Shown piece by piece: positions 32,866 to 44,490 of a DNA stretch of 64,000 bases. Position 1 is the first letter of the stretch. Each line of letters begins with the position of its first letter. A program made the translations under genes and the position numbers. The notes under the pieces are model-generated. The model made no database searches. It was given only the letters and a program-made list of their open reading frames with translations, and was not told the DNA's origin. The DNA lies in contig OZ005620.1 of assembly GCA_963930655.1 (NCBI GenBank), forward strand, positions 18,667,001 to 18,731,000. The letters run 5' to 3'. This DNA comes from Myrica gale (lineage: Eukaryota; Streptophyta; Magnoliopsida; Fagales; Myricaceae).

Positions 32866-35800
32866 CATATGGACAGATCTAGAGGATCGATTTTCTCAGA
32901 GCAGTGCACCTCGAATTTTTCAACTCAAGAAAGACATTTCTTACTTATCTCAGAATCAATCCTCTGTCAGCACATATTTCACAAAGCTGAAGAGTTATTG
33001 GGACGAGTTAAGTAATTTTCGACCTATTCCTCATTGTGCTTGTGGTGCCTTGAAGACTATTTCTGATTTTCAAGACTCCAATTATGTAATGCAATTACTC
33101 ATGGGCTTGAATGAGAGTTTTTCCCACATTAGAGGTCAGATCCTCTTGTCAACTCCTCTACCACCTATCAACAAAGTTTTTTCTCTAGTGTTGCAAGAGG
33201 GACGACAAAGAGAAATTTCTTCTGCACATAATCCCAGCCTTGATTCAGCAGCTTTATTAGCCAAGTCGAGCTACAATTCCAAACAAGGCTCATATTCCCG
33301 CAGGGACAAACTAGTTTGTAGCCATTGTGGAATCACAGGCCATGTTGCTGATAAATGGTACAAGTTACATGGATTTCCACCAGGGTATCGTGCCAATAAA
33401 TATAAAAGCTTTCCTCCTGGAGGAACTTCTCACAGCTTTGCCAATCAGGTTATTAGTTCTTCACCTGATTTGGTTACTGCTTCAACATTTTCAGCCAACC
33501 CTTCACTTTCCATCACTTAAGAGCAATGCCAGCAGCTCCTTGCTTTGCTAAAAGCACCACCACAATCTCATCCACAGCAGCTCAATTCATCTCCTCGACA
33601 GATCTCTGCAAATCAGATTAGTTCTGATTCTCTTAGGCCATCATTTACCAATCTATCAGGTAACTTCTGGTGTTTATCCAGCCATGCTCTTTCCTCATTT
33701 CCAGATCATGTTCCTTCGATTATAGATACTGGAGCAACCGACCATATGGTCAATTCCTCTTCATTTTTCACTCACATGACCTCTGAAGTGACAACATTTG
33801 TTCGGTTACCTAATTCCCAAGTTGCTTATGTTACTCACATTGGAAGCATTCATCTGTCCAATGATCTTATTTTACATAATGTCTTGTGTGTACCTTCATT
33901 CAAGTTCAATTTGATTTCAGCTTCTAAACTCATTCAACAGCTTCTTTGTTGTCTTATTTTCCTTACTAATCGTTGCTTCATACAGGACCTGTCATCATGG
34001 AAAACGATTGGGATGGGTGAAGAGAAAGCTGGCCTATTTCATCTTCTGCTACCATCCTCGATTACCTCTGTTTCTTCTCAAGTAGCTTCAGTTTCTACTT
34101 CTTTAGATCTCTGGCACTATAGACTAGGTCACCCTTCCTCCAATCGAATATCCTTGCTGAATAAAACAGTGCCTGATATTAAGTCTTCATCACAGCTTTC
34201 TTGTTTGTCATCTTGCAAAACAACATAAGCTGTCATTTCCCATTAGTACTTCTACTTCTACTTGTTCTTTTGAGCTCATTCACAACGACATTTGGGGACC
34301 CTTTTCTATTCCATCACTTGATGGTTCTAGATACTTTCTTACAATAGTTGATGATTACTCCAAATGTACTTGGCTGTTTTTAATGAATCATAAATCTCAA
34401 GCTCAATATTATCTTCAGTCATTTTTCTCTTTGATTGAAACTCAATTTCATTCGAAAATTAAGACTATCCGAACTGATAATGGTGTTATATCTTGGTCTT
34501 GAATTTCAAATCTTCAGATCATGGTGTTATACATCAGAAAAGTTGTGTTTACACTCCACAACAAAATGGTGTTGTGGAGCATAAACATCAACACATCTTG
34601 AATGTGGCTAGATCCCTTCGATTTCAAGCATCTCTTCCTCTTGAATTTTGGGGGGACTGTGTACTCACAACTACTTACCTTATTAACATAACCCCTTCTC
34701 CTCTTTTATCCAATAAAAGTCCTTTTGAACTTTTTTCAACAAAGCATATGCTCATCTTAAAGTCTTCGGGTGTCTTTGTTATGCATCCATACCATCTCCT
34801 CATCGCCACAAATTTGACCCTAGGGTTCGTAGGTGTCTTTTTTTCTTCCTTGGTTATCCATATGCCATTAAAGGATATAAGCTCTATGATTTAACATCTC
34901 ATTCCACTTTCATTTCTTGGGATGTCATTTTCTATGAGCATATTTTTCCTTTTCAATCTCAACCTTCTGTTGAAATTCCTTCTTCTGTATTGCCATGTGC
35001 TATTTTAGATTCTTCTATTCATTCTTTTCTTTTTTTTTTCACCCTCTATTTCTCCACTGGTTCAAGATATCACGTCTCCTTCTTCTATTCCTGATGTTGC
35101 AACACCTAATGTTGTAGCATCTCCTTCTTCTTTACATGAAACTGCTCCATTATCCCCTTCCATTTCAGATCCTCTCATACCTCCTTTGCCTCTCAGAAGA
35201 TCCCTTAGAACCTGTAGACCACCCTCATATCTCCAAAACTATCATTGTCATCTTGCTCACTCTTCCACCATCTCATCTTCCTCTTTGACAGACAACTCTC
35301 CTCTTGATTCAACCTCAGGTACAACTCATCCTTTATCTTCTGCTTTATCTTATAGTCATCTTTCCGATCACTATCGTACATTTGCATTACCCATTTCCTC
35401 TATCATTGAACCAATAACTTTTAAAAAAGCTGTTCAATTTGCTGAATAAAGAGATGTTGTGGCTGCTGAGATTAAGGCACTTGAGAACAACACTTGGCTT
35501 CTCACCCCTTTGCCTCCTGATAGGAAACCAATTGGATGTAAGTGGGTTTACAAAGTCAAGTATAGGGCTGATGAGAGTCTTGAAAGGTATAAGGCCCGGT
35601 TGGTTGCCAATGGCTATACTCAAATTGAAGGCTTGGATTTTCAGGAAACATTTTCTCCTGTGGCAAAACTTGTCATTGTCCGAACCTTATTGGCTGTTGC
35701 AGCAATCAAAAATTGGCATTTACATCAGTTGGATGTAAATAATGCCTTCTTATATGGGGATTTGAATGAGAAAGTGTATATGGAACTTCCTCCGGGGTTT

Positions 35801-36935
35801 AATGGAAAGGGGGAGCAACGAGTATACAGACTTCAAAAATCTTTGTATGGTTTGCGTCAAGCTTCTAGACAATGGTTCCCTAAGCTTTCCTCTGCTTTGG
35901 TATCTTTTGGTTATACCGCTTCAGCAGCTGACCCTTCTTTATTCACTAGAGTTACAACTCAGTCATTTACTGCACTCCTTGTGTATGTTGATGACATTAT
36001 AGTAGCTAGTGATGATTTAGTTTCTATTGCAGCTGTTTAAAAGTTTCTTGATGATCTGTTTCGAATTAAGGATCTTGGTACTGTCAAATTTTTCCTAGGA
36101 CATGAAGTTGCTCGGTCTTCTACTAGAATTAGTTTGAATCAGAGAAAATATACTCTCGAATTACTCCAGGATGCTGGTCTTCTTGGTGGCCAATCTGTTA
36201 AGACACCAATGAAGCAAAATTCTAAGTTTTCTTCTGATGATTCAACTGCTCTTTTGACATATTCTTCTAGCTATAGACAATTGATTGGAAGGTTATTGAA
36301 TTTAACCATTACACGACCTGAAATAGCATATGTTGTCCACGTTTTAAGTCAATTTTTGGACAAACCATCTTAGTTTCATTTGGTTGCAGCTACTAGAATT
36401 CTACTGTATCTTAAGAATTCTCCAAGTCAAGGGCTTTTCTTTTCAGCTTCTTCTGCTCTTCATCTAAAAGCCTTTTGTGATTCTGATTGGGCTTCATGTC
36501 CGGATACTCGCCGATCTGTCACGGGGTTCTGCATTTTTCTTGGGGATTCTCTCATTTCATGGAGGGCGAAGAAGCAAAGCACAGTCTCTCGATCCTCTGC
36601 TGAAGCCGAGTATCAGGCGATGGCTGCCACAACTTGTGAACTTACCTGGCTTCTTACTTTACTTCGGGACTTGCAGATATTTCATTCTCAGCCCTCTTTA
36701 TTATTTTGTGACAATCAGGCAGCATTACATATTGCTAGCAATCCCTTTTTCATGAAATACGAAACATATAGAGATTGATTGTCATATTGTTAGGGAAAAA
36801 TTTCAAGCTGGTTTACTTCGTCCCCGACACATTCGATCTTCTCTTCAGTTAGCTGACATTTTTACTAGAGCTCTCGGTTATCAGCAGTTTCTTCATCTAC
36901 TGTCCAAGATGAGTCTCAATAATATTTACACTCCA
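32866..36935 (+). pseudogene. Copia gag-pol pseudogene
   Basis: In order: gag (YWDELSNFRPIP, then LMGLNESFSHIRGQIL); zinc knuckle CSHCGITGHVADKW, in which the last Cys is replaced by Trp; protease IDTGATDHMV; GAG-pre-integrase WHYRLGHPSSNRI; integrase NDIWGPFS, FLTIVDDYSK and [21 protein letters not shown]; reverse transcriptase [21 protein letters not shown] and [13 protein letters not shown]; and RNase [20 protein letters not shown] with [10 protein letters not shown]. Stops occur at 33518-33520, 36038-36040 and 36371-36373, and several frameshifts lie between 34228 and 35459. It is not functional. The family resembles the intact Copia at 51011. Confidence 0.9.
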
Positions 36936-36948
36936 TCTTGAGGGGGAG

Positions 36949-37137
36949 TGTTGTAGCATCAGAGTTACAGCTCAGCTTTAGTTAAAAATGTATTTGTTAG
37001 TTCAACTTATTAACTACATTCTGTTACAAAATTGTAATGTGTACTGCTATAAAACTTTTTCATTCTTCTATATAAGAAGACCTCATGTATATGTAAATCA
37101 TGATGAATTAGCCTTTACTTGAATATAGTACAATACA
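36949..37137 (+). repeat. 3' LTR of the decayed Copia
   Basis: Begins TGTTGTAGCATC right after the polypurine tract. A TATA-like CTATATAAGAAG lies near 37070. The end is placed at the CA at 37136-37137 before GTTAA; this boundary is uncertain because no 5' LTR is available for comparison. Confidence 0.65.
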
Positions 37138-37145
37138 GTTAAAAA

Positions 37146-37244
37146 TTATTTCGCGTATACTCTGTTCTTCATCTTTGACAAGTTGTCGTGGTATCTTTGC
37201 TGGCAGATTTCGTCTGTAGGCCTGTTGCACTGCATTGAGTCCAT
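37146..37244 (-). pseudogene. Truncated member of the hydrophilic-protein family (copy A)
   Basis: The minus-strand ATG at 37244 opens MDSMQCNRPTDEICQQRYHD and runs only to 37146. The first 18 or so codons match the intact paralogue at 43361 (MASVQCCKPTYETCQQKRQE). The decayed Copia LTR then replaces the rest. Its leader continues from 37245 to 37318, where a second Copia element (37319-40735) is inserted. The matching TATA box is on the far side, at 40743-40750. The gene is therefore cut on both sides. Confidence 0.75.
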
Positions 37245-37318
37245 GACAAGTGAGGCAAGGGGATCACTTACTTCTGGGGGTTTTTCTCTTGAGATTGCTT
37301 GGTACCGAAAGGCAGTAC

Positions 37319-37833
37319 TGTTGAGTGAACTGAACCACAAAGCTTTGAACAAAAGCTTATTATATAAAAGTGAACCAAACTTTTACACATGAGACAAAAT
37401 ACACTTTACTCTTCTCTTCACTCTTTGCCTCACATCACTCACCTTCACACACATTCACTCATTCACTTTTCTCACTTTTTACAATCTCTCTCACTCCTAC
37501 TACACGACACAAACACCCTTTTTCACTTCTCAACTCACTCTACGGACACACTCACACCACTTTTTCAGCTTCACTTTTCTACACTTCTCCACACTTGACT
37601 CATACACCTACACTTTCTATTCATAGGACACTAAAGCGGCTATAGAGAAAATGTTGTCCACTCCTTTTAGTCGGCTACTGTAAATTCTCGGACCTTCTAG
37701 TGATTTCTGCTATTTTCTCCTTTTCACCAAAAATTCGGATGCTTCTAGACTTACTGTTATTTTCTCCCTTTCACCAAAAATCCAGATGCTTCTAGAGTTA
37801 CAGCCTCTTTTAAAGAAGTGTTGAATCTTAACA
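37319..37833 (-). repeat. 3' LTR of the gag-only Copia
   Basis: 515 bp, starting TGTTGAGTGAAC and ending GAATCTTAACA in plus-strand view. About 95 percent similar by eye to the other LTR, apart from one extra repeat there. Confidence 0.88.
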
Positions 37834-39944
37834 CTCCCCCTCAACACTTATTTTTCCTCGATCCAACAATTCATGTAAGTATGCATTTTTTACGTTCATT
37901 CGCCAGAGCTTCCATAATTTTTCAATATCCAATATTGGTAGCAAATCATCTGATGTCTTGATATCTACTGATTTTCCAAATGCTTTGCTGTTTTCTGATT
38001 CCTCAACTGTTAATGGTGTTTTGACTTCATCAAGACTTCTCGACATTGAATCCCAAATTTTATTCTTCACCAGTGCAGCAACCTTCTCTTCTATTGTTTT
38101 TCTTCGCGCTATATTTTTAGATGCTTCCTCATTCTCTTCATCAACAACGTCGTTGAAATATCTCAATCCAAGAATTAAATCTTCATCACAAATGAATTCT
38201 TCAACATCAATTATGTTCGTACCTTTTTCTTCATGCTCTTCATCTAGTGTTATATACTCACCAGTCTGTTGTGGTCCTTCTCTTTCTTGTTCACCCGATA
38301 TATCCGACTTTCCTTCCTTTCCACTGATTAGAGATATGAATTCCTCCACAGCTTGACGATCTTCCTGTTGGCCATCCTTTGGCTCAACAATATCACATGT
38401 GACTATCTCATCAAACTCTATCTCTTCTTCTGAGTATACTTTATCTCCAAGGCTTACCAGAGTGGAGGGTACTTCAAAATCTCACTCATCTTCACTCTCA
38501 TATATAGTGTTATCTATAGTGGCAAAAGAAGCATGAAAGTCTCACTCTTCGTCAATATCATACATACCTTGGTAATTGTCGGATGCTACCCAATTGCCTT
38601 CAATATGCTCTTCTTGAAATGCAATCTCGAGCAAAGTGTCTCATGCGACCGCAATTATAACAATCATTGTTCCGTTGTCTGCAATATTGATTGTTTTTCC
38701 ATTGGGCTCCCCTTGATTGTGAGCTTCTCTTCTGAGGATTCGACGTCTCTTCGTCTCGCTTCTCTTCTTCTTCATCATCGTCTTTGCCTCTCTTCTTAAA
38801 GTCGAAGCCCCTCCGAAACTTGTGTCGACCTCTCCTACTGTTGTACAGTGCCTCCTCTTCGTTCTTTATTGAAACCCTGGCTAATTGTTTTGCTAAGGTT
38901 TCTTGATTGGCCAATAAGTTCTCTAGCTCCTCCAAGGAATGTTGGATTGGCCAACCTTGGACCGCATTGATAAATCCATGGTATTCAGGTCTTAACCCAT
39001 GGATAATAATTATCCTCATACGTTGCTCATTAATTTTTAGGTTAAATGCATGTCATGCCCCTGTGGTATGCGGTAATAGCAAATATGCCCCTGAGGTAAA
39101 CAAAGTCCTTTTCATACCCCTGAGGTAAACATTCAGGAGCAAATATGCTCATCCGTTATGTGCCGTTTGAAACACTAACGGTAAATGTTGACGTGTCAAA
39201 ATTAGACACGTCAGCACCAATCAAAATTAGACACGTGGCATTTTGAAAAAAAATGGGGGGAGCACCTTCGCCGCTCGGGGGTTCTCCCCCCCTTTTTTTT
39301 TCAAAATGCCACATGTCTAATTTGATTGGTGCTGACGTGTCTAATTTTGACACGTCAGCATTTACCGTTAGTGTTTCAAACAGCACATAATGGAATGACA
39401 TATTTGCTCCTGAATATTTACCTCAGGGGTATGAAAAGGACTTTGTTTATCTCAGGGGCATATTTGCTATTATCGCATACCACAGGGGCATGACATGCAT
39501 TTAACCCTTAATTTTTGCAGAAGAGTCTAATTCAGAAATTTCCCTGCAAAGAGACTTTACCTTAGTAAAATATTGATTAATCGTGAACTCCCGCTGCGTA
39601 GTTGACATGTGCTCATTTTCCAATAGTTGAAGCCTCATATCATTCTTCCTTGAGAATTGGGCTGCCAATGTGTCCCATGCATCCTTTGGTGTGGTGACGT
39701 GCCGGATGTGCTCCAACATATCTTTCTGGACGGTTATTTTAATCACGAACAAAGCTTTCCTAGCTCCAATTCGCCACTTTAGGAGTGCATCGGCATTCTC
39801 CGCAGATGGTGGCGTGGAGTCACTTCCTCCAATGATCTCCCAGAGATCTTGACCCTGCAAGTATGAATCCATGCACGTATGTCAGGTAGAATAATTATGG
39901 TCATCAAGCTTCTCCACTGTGCCAGCAAATTGGAGATCCGCCAT
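37828..39944 (-). pseudogene. Copia gag (UBN2 type) with pol remnant, interrupted
   Basis: The start is the ATG at 39944 (MADLQFAGTVEKLDDHNYST). A premature TGA at 39882-39884 stands where Trp is expected, then CMDSYLQGQDLWEIIGG follows. The MITE 39039-39507 splits gag between SSAKI and MRIIIIHGLRPEYHGF. A zinc knuckle CYNCGRMRHFARDC lies near 38615-38660. After further stops (around 38480-38545) an acidic stretch follows, and the end (LWRMNVKNAYLHELLD) looks like a scrap of reverse transcriptase. Protease and integrase are absent, so it would depend on a helper element. Confidence 0.82.
39039..39507. mobile_element. Mutator-like MITE, 469-bp hairpin
   Basis: Almost the whole element is one inverted repeat, from GGTTAAATGCATGTCATGCC at the left to its reverse complement at the right, with a short C/G-rich centre. 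It is flanked by the perfect 9-bp duplication TTAATTTTT (39030-39038 and 39508-39516). It is inserted in the Copia gag gene and is therefore younger than that element. Confidence 0.92.
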
Positions 39945-40162
39945 CGTGACATGGTGTCGTCTCACGTCCTCCCAAGCAAGCTTAGTCTCAGACTATCGAG
40001 CTTCACAATCCCAGATTGTGCACAAACAATGATCACTCGAGCAGACACGATCCCTGACCGCCTTAACTCTATAATGACAACTTTTCCACTACACAACTCC
40101 GAAATGACCTCAATCGTATTACTCTGACACCGGTCCCTGACCAACTAGCTCCGATACGAAAT

Positions 40163-40735
40163 CGTTGAGTGAACTGAACCACAAAGCTTTGAACAAAAGC
40201 TTATTATATAAAAGTGAACCAAACTTTTACACATGAGACAAAATACACTTTACTCTTCTCTTCACTCTTTGCCTCATGTCACTCACCTTCACACACATTC
40301 ACTCATTTCACTTTTCTCACTTTTTACAATCTCTCTCACTCCTACTACACGACACACACACCCTTTTTCACTTCTCAACTCACTCTACGGACACGCTCAC
40401 ACCACTTTTTCGGCTTCACTTTTCTAAACTTCTCCACACTTGACTCACACACCTACACTTTCTATTCATAGGACACTAAGGCGGCTATAGAGAAAATGTT
40501 GTCCACTCCTTTAATTCGGCTACTGTAAATTCTCGGACCTTCTAGTAATTTCTGCTATTTTCTCCTTTTCACCAAAAATCCGGATGCTTCTAGACTTACC
40601 GTTATTTTCTCCCTTTCACCAAAAATCCAGATGCTTCTAGACTTACCGTTATTTTCTCCCTTTCACCAAAAATCCAGATGCTTCTAGACTTACATCCTCT
40701 TGTAAAGAAGTGTTGAATCTTAACAAGTGCAAGCA
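40163..40735 (-). repeat. 5' LTR of the gag-only Copia
   Basis: 573 bp. Compared with the other LTR it has one additional copy of a 48-bp unit (TTATTTTCTCCCTTTCACC, then ATGCTTCTAGACTTACC) near 40600-40695. Its outer base at 40163 is C instead of T. Confidence 0.88.
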
Positions 40736-40742
40736 GGGGCTC

Positions 40743-40750
40743 TTATATAA
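40743..40750 (-). promoter_or_regulatory. TATA box of gene copy A, displaced by Copia
   Basis: TTATATAAG on the minus strand in a context (GCTTATATAAGAGCCCC) shared with copies B (41621) and C (43454). Removing the Copia element would put it about 90 bp from the ATG at 37244, the same spacing as in copy C. Confidence 0.7.
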
Positions 40751-41540
40751 GCTTTGAGGAAGTGGGAATCCATTCAATCTTCTAAATTATTCAACTTTAG
40801 AATCTGCTTTTGCAAAATTTCGATGAAAGCTATGTGTCGTATCGTTTTTTCCCCTTTTCTTCGAATTGCACAATTTTCTATTCAAACGAATTTGTTCTCG
40901 GTCCATTGAAAACGCAATAGACGGTAAGGAAGAGTATGCCCATCTAGACAGTCCTATCTGGTATATTTATGTGGATCTGATTCCTGAACCAGGCGAACCC
41001 CACACGAGAAATTGAAAAACGGAGATCTTATTCACACCGTACATATTGGACTCGTGGACCGTCTGTCTGTCTCCCTAGGTAAAGTGTCTGTGCATGGCTA
41101 CAAGATTTCAAGCTACAATTTCCTTTCAAACAAGCAATCTGTTATTCAGCAGTGGCGATTGAATTTCGATTTTCCTAGTGGATGGGGGAGTATCAATAAG
41201 GCTTTAGTTTGTGTAGAGTTTTCGATTGAACAAATTCATTTTGTCCATGTATAGAGAAAGCTCTTAATCATCTTGAATTCCGGTTAACAATACGTACTGC
41301 AAGTGGAGTATCTACATACAAAAATGGTCGGGTCTAGGCCTCGCCCTATGGCTGGACGTAGGCATGCTGATATAGGGCCCCTTATGTGTATGGAGCTTAG
41401 CCAGGTTTAGGTATTTCAATGTTGACATAGGGGTTGCCTCGGGTGAGACCAGTCTTTATACCATAGGGTTTTTTTTTTCAAATGTTTTTGACAAACGATT
41501 AGGTGTTGGTTCTTATATTTGATGACTGGAGCCAGATTCT
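40751..41540. other. Spacer upstream of copy A
   Basis: Presumed distal promoter of copy A. The open frame at 41012-41254 has no family features. Confidence 0.3.
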
Positions 41541-41710
41541 TGTCGTACGTTTTCTTTTTTCATCACCACTGAAAGACAAAGTGGTTCCTTCGTACCAGAA
41601 GGCATTGCAAACAAGAGCTCTTATATAGGCTTGGAGATCAAAGTGGCATTAATTCCTTCAATTCTCTAGAATTATCCAACTTCTGAATCTGCTTTTAGGA
41701 GATGGCCGGC
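41540..41710 (-). pseudogene. Promoter relic of a third family member (copy B)
   Basis: The minus-strand TATA box TATATAA (41621-41627) lies in CTATATAAGAGCTC, with leader similarity to copy A (GGTACGAAGG against GGTACCAAGC) and upstream similarity (GAATCTGCTTTT, shared around 40790 and 41690). No ATG or coding sequence of the family follows, so this copy lost its body. Confidence 0.55.
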
Positions 41711-42598
41711 AGAAAGATCCACGATACAAATCAGTCGACTTTTTAACTAATTAAAGTTGCAAGGAATAGATACTCTTTTCTATATGCTGTAAGTACTGTG
41801 TTAAACTCATGTGCATGTGTGAAACCCCCCGCCCCATGATCGACAAGGTCTTATAAATTGAAAAACATGGACGTTTTATTTTTCTATGTCCACTATCAAG
41901 AATGCCCGCCTACAAATTCATTCAAGCTCTTTCTTTTTCTATTCGAACAATTGAAAGGCAGTGGAGATGGGAATTATTTTCTCTGATTTTTATCGCAGTG
42001 GAGAGTATAAAGGACAAGAATTGAGTCAATCTTAGGTTTAGCTTTCTGTAGTTACTGTTTCTACCATGAATGGAGTATTTGTAGCTCATTTTTGTCAATA
42101 TTATGTATTAGACTTACGGGTCTAATTTCCATATAATTCCCTAGTTTCCCTAAATTTGGCGCACTTGATTTTTGACACTAATGCCATGCTCTTTGTTTCA
42201 AGAAAATATTCTTGACATGCATGGAGATGTAGCTAGCTCTAATGGTGTAGAGGACTTGCTTTGCACACAGGAGATCTTCTCGTCACGATATTTGTTCGTA
42301 TTTTTTTTTCTTTTATGGTCTAAGTTGTTTATTAGAACGATCTTTGTCGATATATTTTCAAATGCGCATGAAATATATCTGAGCAAATAAAATCCATTCT
42401 TTGATACCAAGCACATTTATTCATAGAAATCACAAATTACATAGATATTTTCACATGAGACATCCCACATTAATACTGGCAGCCATGCAAGTCATCAGCT
42501 TGCCTTTTATTTTTCACACTAATTTATTTATTACATGCAATCTCACGAGGGATTTGTCATTTTGGGATGTGTTTTGACGCCTTCCCACTACGTCTCCT
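41711..42598. other. Spacer, 3' flank of copy C
   Basis: No gene supported. Confidence 0.3.
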
Positions 42599-43361
42599 TC
42601 AGTCCTGCAAATTAAACACAAATTAGATGGATCAGTCGGCCTATATCTAAGAAATTATATTGGAAATTATCATCAACAATGAAAACTGATGCAAACGAGA
42701 TGGCGTTTAAAATCTATCATATCTTTACGCGAGAAGAGTTCGCTGCGTAGTGCGTACTTGCAATTTTATATTTCCTTTCAGAATCCAAATTCGATGCGCG
42801 ATATATAAGGTGCTATATGCTAAAAAAATCCTTGGAAATGTTCTTAAACTAAACGGACGATGTAAATTTTGGAAACTATAGACGTGTGTCCAAGCTGATG
42901 GCAAACGACTAGACAGATAACGCAGTACTTGCCTTCCTCTTTCCGCAGGTATCATTGTCACTATCACTCTCGCTGCTGCTGTCACTGCTATTACCAGAGA
43001 TGCCATCCTTGATCTTCGGCAACAGGTTCTTTCTCTCTTTCTTCTTGTGCTCGCCTCTCTTCTTGGTATTTCCCTGGCATGCCTTGCCAGTAGTTGCATG
43101 GTGCATGGGGTGGTGACCAGTGGTGTCAGTGGCATGGGTCTGGCCCACGCATTGAGTATGGGTTTCTGTTATGATCCCTTGGTCCATTTTGTGGGTCCGG
43201 GACTGTGCCTGCTCGCGGGTTTGGCAGCTAGTCTGAGATTCGTGATGAGCTTTTTCTGCAACCCAAGTAGTCACCTTGGACACCTTTTGGCCCCATGAGT
43301 TTTCTTGGCGTTTTTGCTGGCAGGTTTCGTAGGTGGGTTTGCAGCACTGGACTGAGGCCAT
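42599..43361 (-). CDS. Small hydrophilic Lys/Ser/Asp-rich protein (copy C), 144 aa
   Basis: Exon 1 spans 43361-42933. Exon 2, 42604-42599, adds only Asp and the stop. The intron is GC-AG (AAG then GCAAGT at the donor; TTTGCAG at the acceptor). If instead unspliced, the frame would read on to 42909. The protein has MASVQCCKPTYETCQQ, a middle with VTTWVAEKAHHESQTSC and His/Thr/Gln-rich stretches, a basic KKRGEHKKKERKNLLPKIK, and a Ser/Asp tail SSDSSSESDSDNDTCGKRKD. It has no signal peptide or membrane segment. The composition resembles LEA-like disordered proteins and the tail resembles CK2 target sites, but I cannot name the family. The ATG at 43361 was chosen over 43376 because homology with copy A starts there. 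It is the only complete member of the local family. Confidence 0.75.
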
Positions 43362-43453
43362 GGCAACAGAAATCAAAGGGGTTCTTTGTGTATTTCTTCG
43401 TAAGCTCTCTGGTTGCTGTTCTCTTGGTCTTGGAGTGCAAGAGTTGGAGCGAT

Positions 43454-43461
43454 CTTATATA
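43454..43461 (-). promoter_or_regulatory. TATA box of copy C
   Basis: TATATAAG on the minus strand, about 93 bp from the ATG at 43361. The context resembles copies A and B. Confidence 0.7.
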
Positions 43462-44490
43462 GGCCTGTGAGTGAGTGGGATCACTGAACTTCCAATCTCG
43501 TCTACTTTTGCATGATGGGCTTAACACGGCTAGCACTGATTCTAGTAGTCGGTCGAACCTCATGGAAAGCAAAAGGAAAATGTGGTTGCCTTTTTTCTCT
43601 TATAATTCACCCACCGAATAAGTCAACTTTATATTTGTGGTTAATTTCTATATCCAAGTGGTTCTTCTCCTTTATTTGTATCACATCAAAGATATATACT
43701 TCCTCTCGATGCATCGTCGAGAATGTAAAGAGTTATCAAACAGGAGGAAGACCGACTTTAAAGCCGTAAGATTTAGCGATATCCAATTGCTAGTTTTTTT
43801 TCCTTGGTTGTTTGCATTTATTTCTTTAGATTTTTTTTTTTTTTAAAAATAGCCCGGTTGCTTGGGTGGATTGGACGTGCATATATTTCATTCGCGGTAG
43901 TAGGCTTGTTCTGTCCTGTATGAGAATCAACTATTCGCTATAAGACACCCAATTTGGGCATAGGAAGCCTAAGAGGTTAACGTATTTCCAGGCCCAAACC
44001 TAAGAGAGCCACCAATTCCGGCTATTGCAAGAACTACGTACGTACTTGTGAAAAAGGTGTACAATATTGGACAATAGGCTGGACGTCTAGGATTAAGCTG
44101 CGATACCCGAAGTAGTCCTCTTCTTAAATATTGGAGGCTCCATATCATGAGGAAATTTTATACTCAAGTAAAAACAAGAGGAAAATCCAGACCAATCGAT
44201 CTCTAAATTACATAACAACGGTTGATCAGACAAGCCTCTAGATGAAAGTGGTAGAAATAGTATATTAATCCAAATAACGACACAGTAATGTCCAATACTA
44301 TATGACTATATATGTAAATTTCAATTAGCATGTTAAAAAATGCATTGCAAACGATCTAACTGGACAAAACCAGCATTAACCTAGCCGAAAAAACTTAAGG
44401 TGCCTACTGGGGTAGGTGGAAGACAAATAAAGTACGTATGTCGGCGTTCACAAGCGTAAGTAGTATTATGCGAAAGATACTATATATATA
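43462..44490. other. Spacer upstream of copy C
   Basis: No gene supported. Confidence 0.3.

Larger units (their letters stand above)
32866..37137 (+). mobile_element. Copia LTR retrotransposon, 5'-truncated and decayed
   Basis: It starts inside gag (TDLEDRFSQSS) with no 5' LTR or N-terminal gag. It runs through protease, integrase, reverse transcriptase and RNase H to a polypurine tract TTGAGGGGGAG (36938-36948), then a short LTR that starts TGTTGTAGCATC. The 5' half was removed by deletion. It lies against the truncated gene at 37146-37244, which it probably interrupted. Confidence 0.88.
37319..40735 (-). mobile_element. Non-autonomous Copia element with gag only
   Basis: Two LTRs (37319-37833 and 40163-40735) flank a 2.3-kb interior on the minus strand. 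The polypurine tract GTTGAGGGGGAG is at 37834-37845. A degenerate initiator-tRNA-Met primer site (GTATCGGAGC region, about 40145-40155) lies beside the right LTR. Flanking AGTAC (37314-37318) and AGTGC (40736-40740) fit a 5-bp duplication with one change. It interrupts the leader of gene copy A. A Mutator-like MITE sits inside gag. Confidence 0.88.

Noticed and set aside
41012-41254. Open frame of 80 codons
   Set aside because: No family features, no promoter of its own, and no similarity to the neighbouring gene family.
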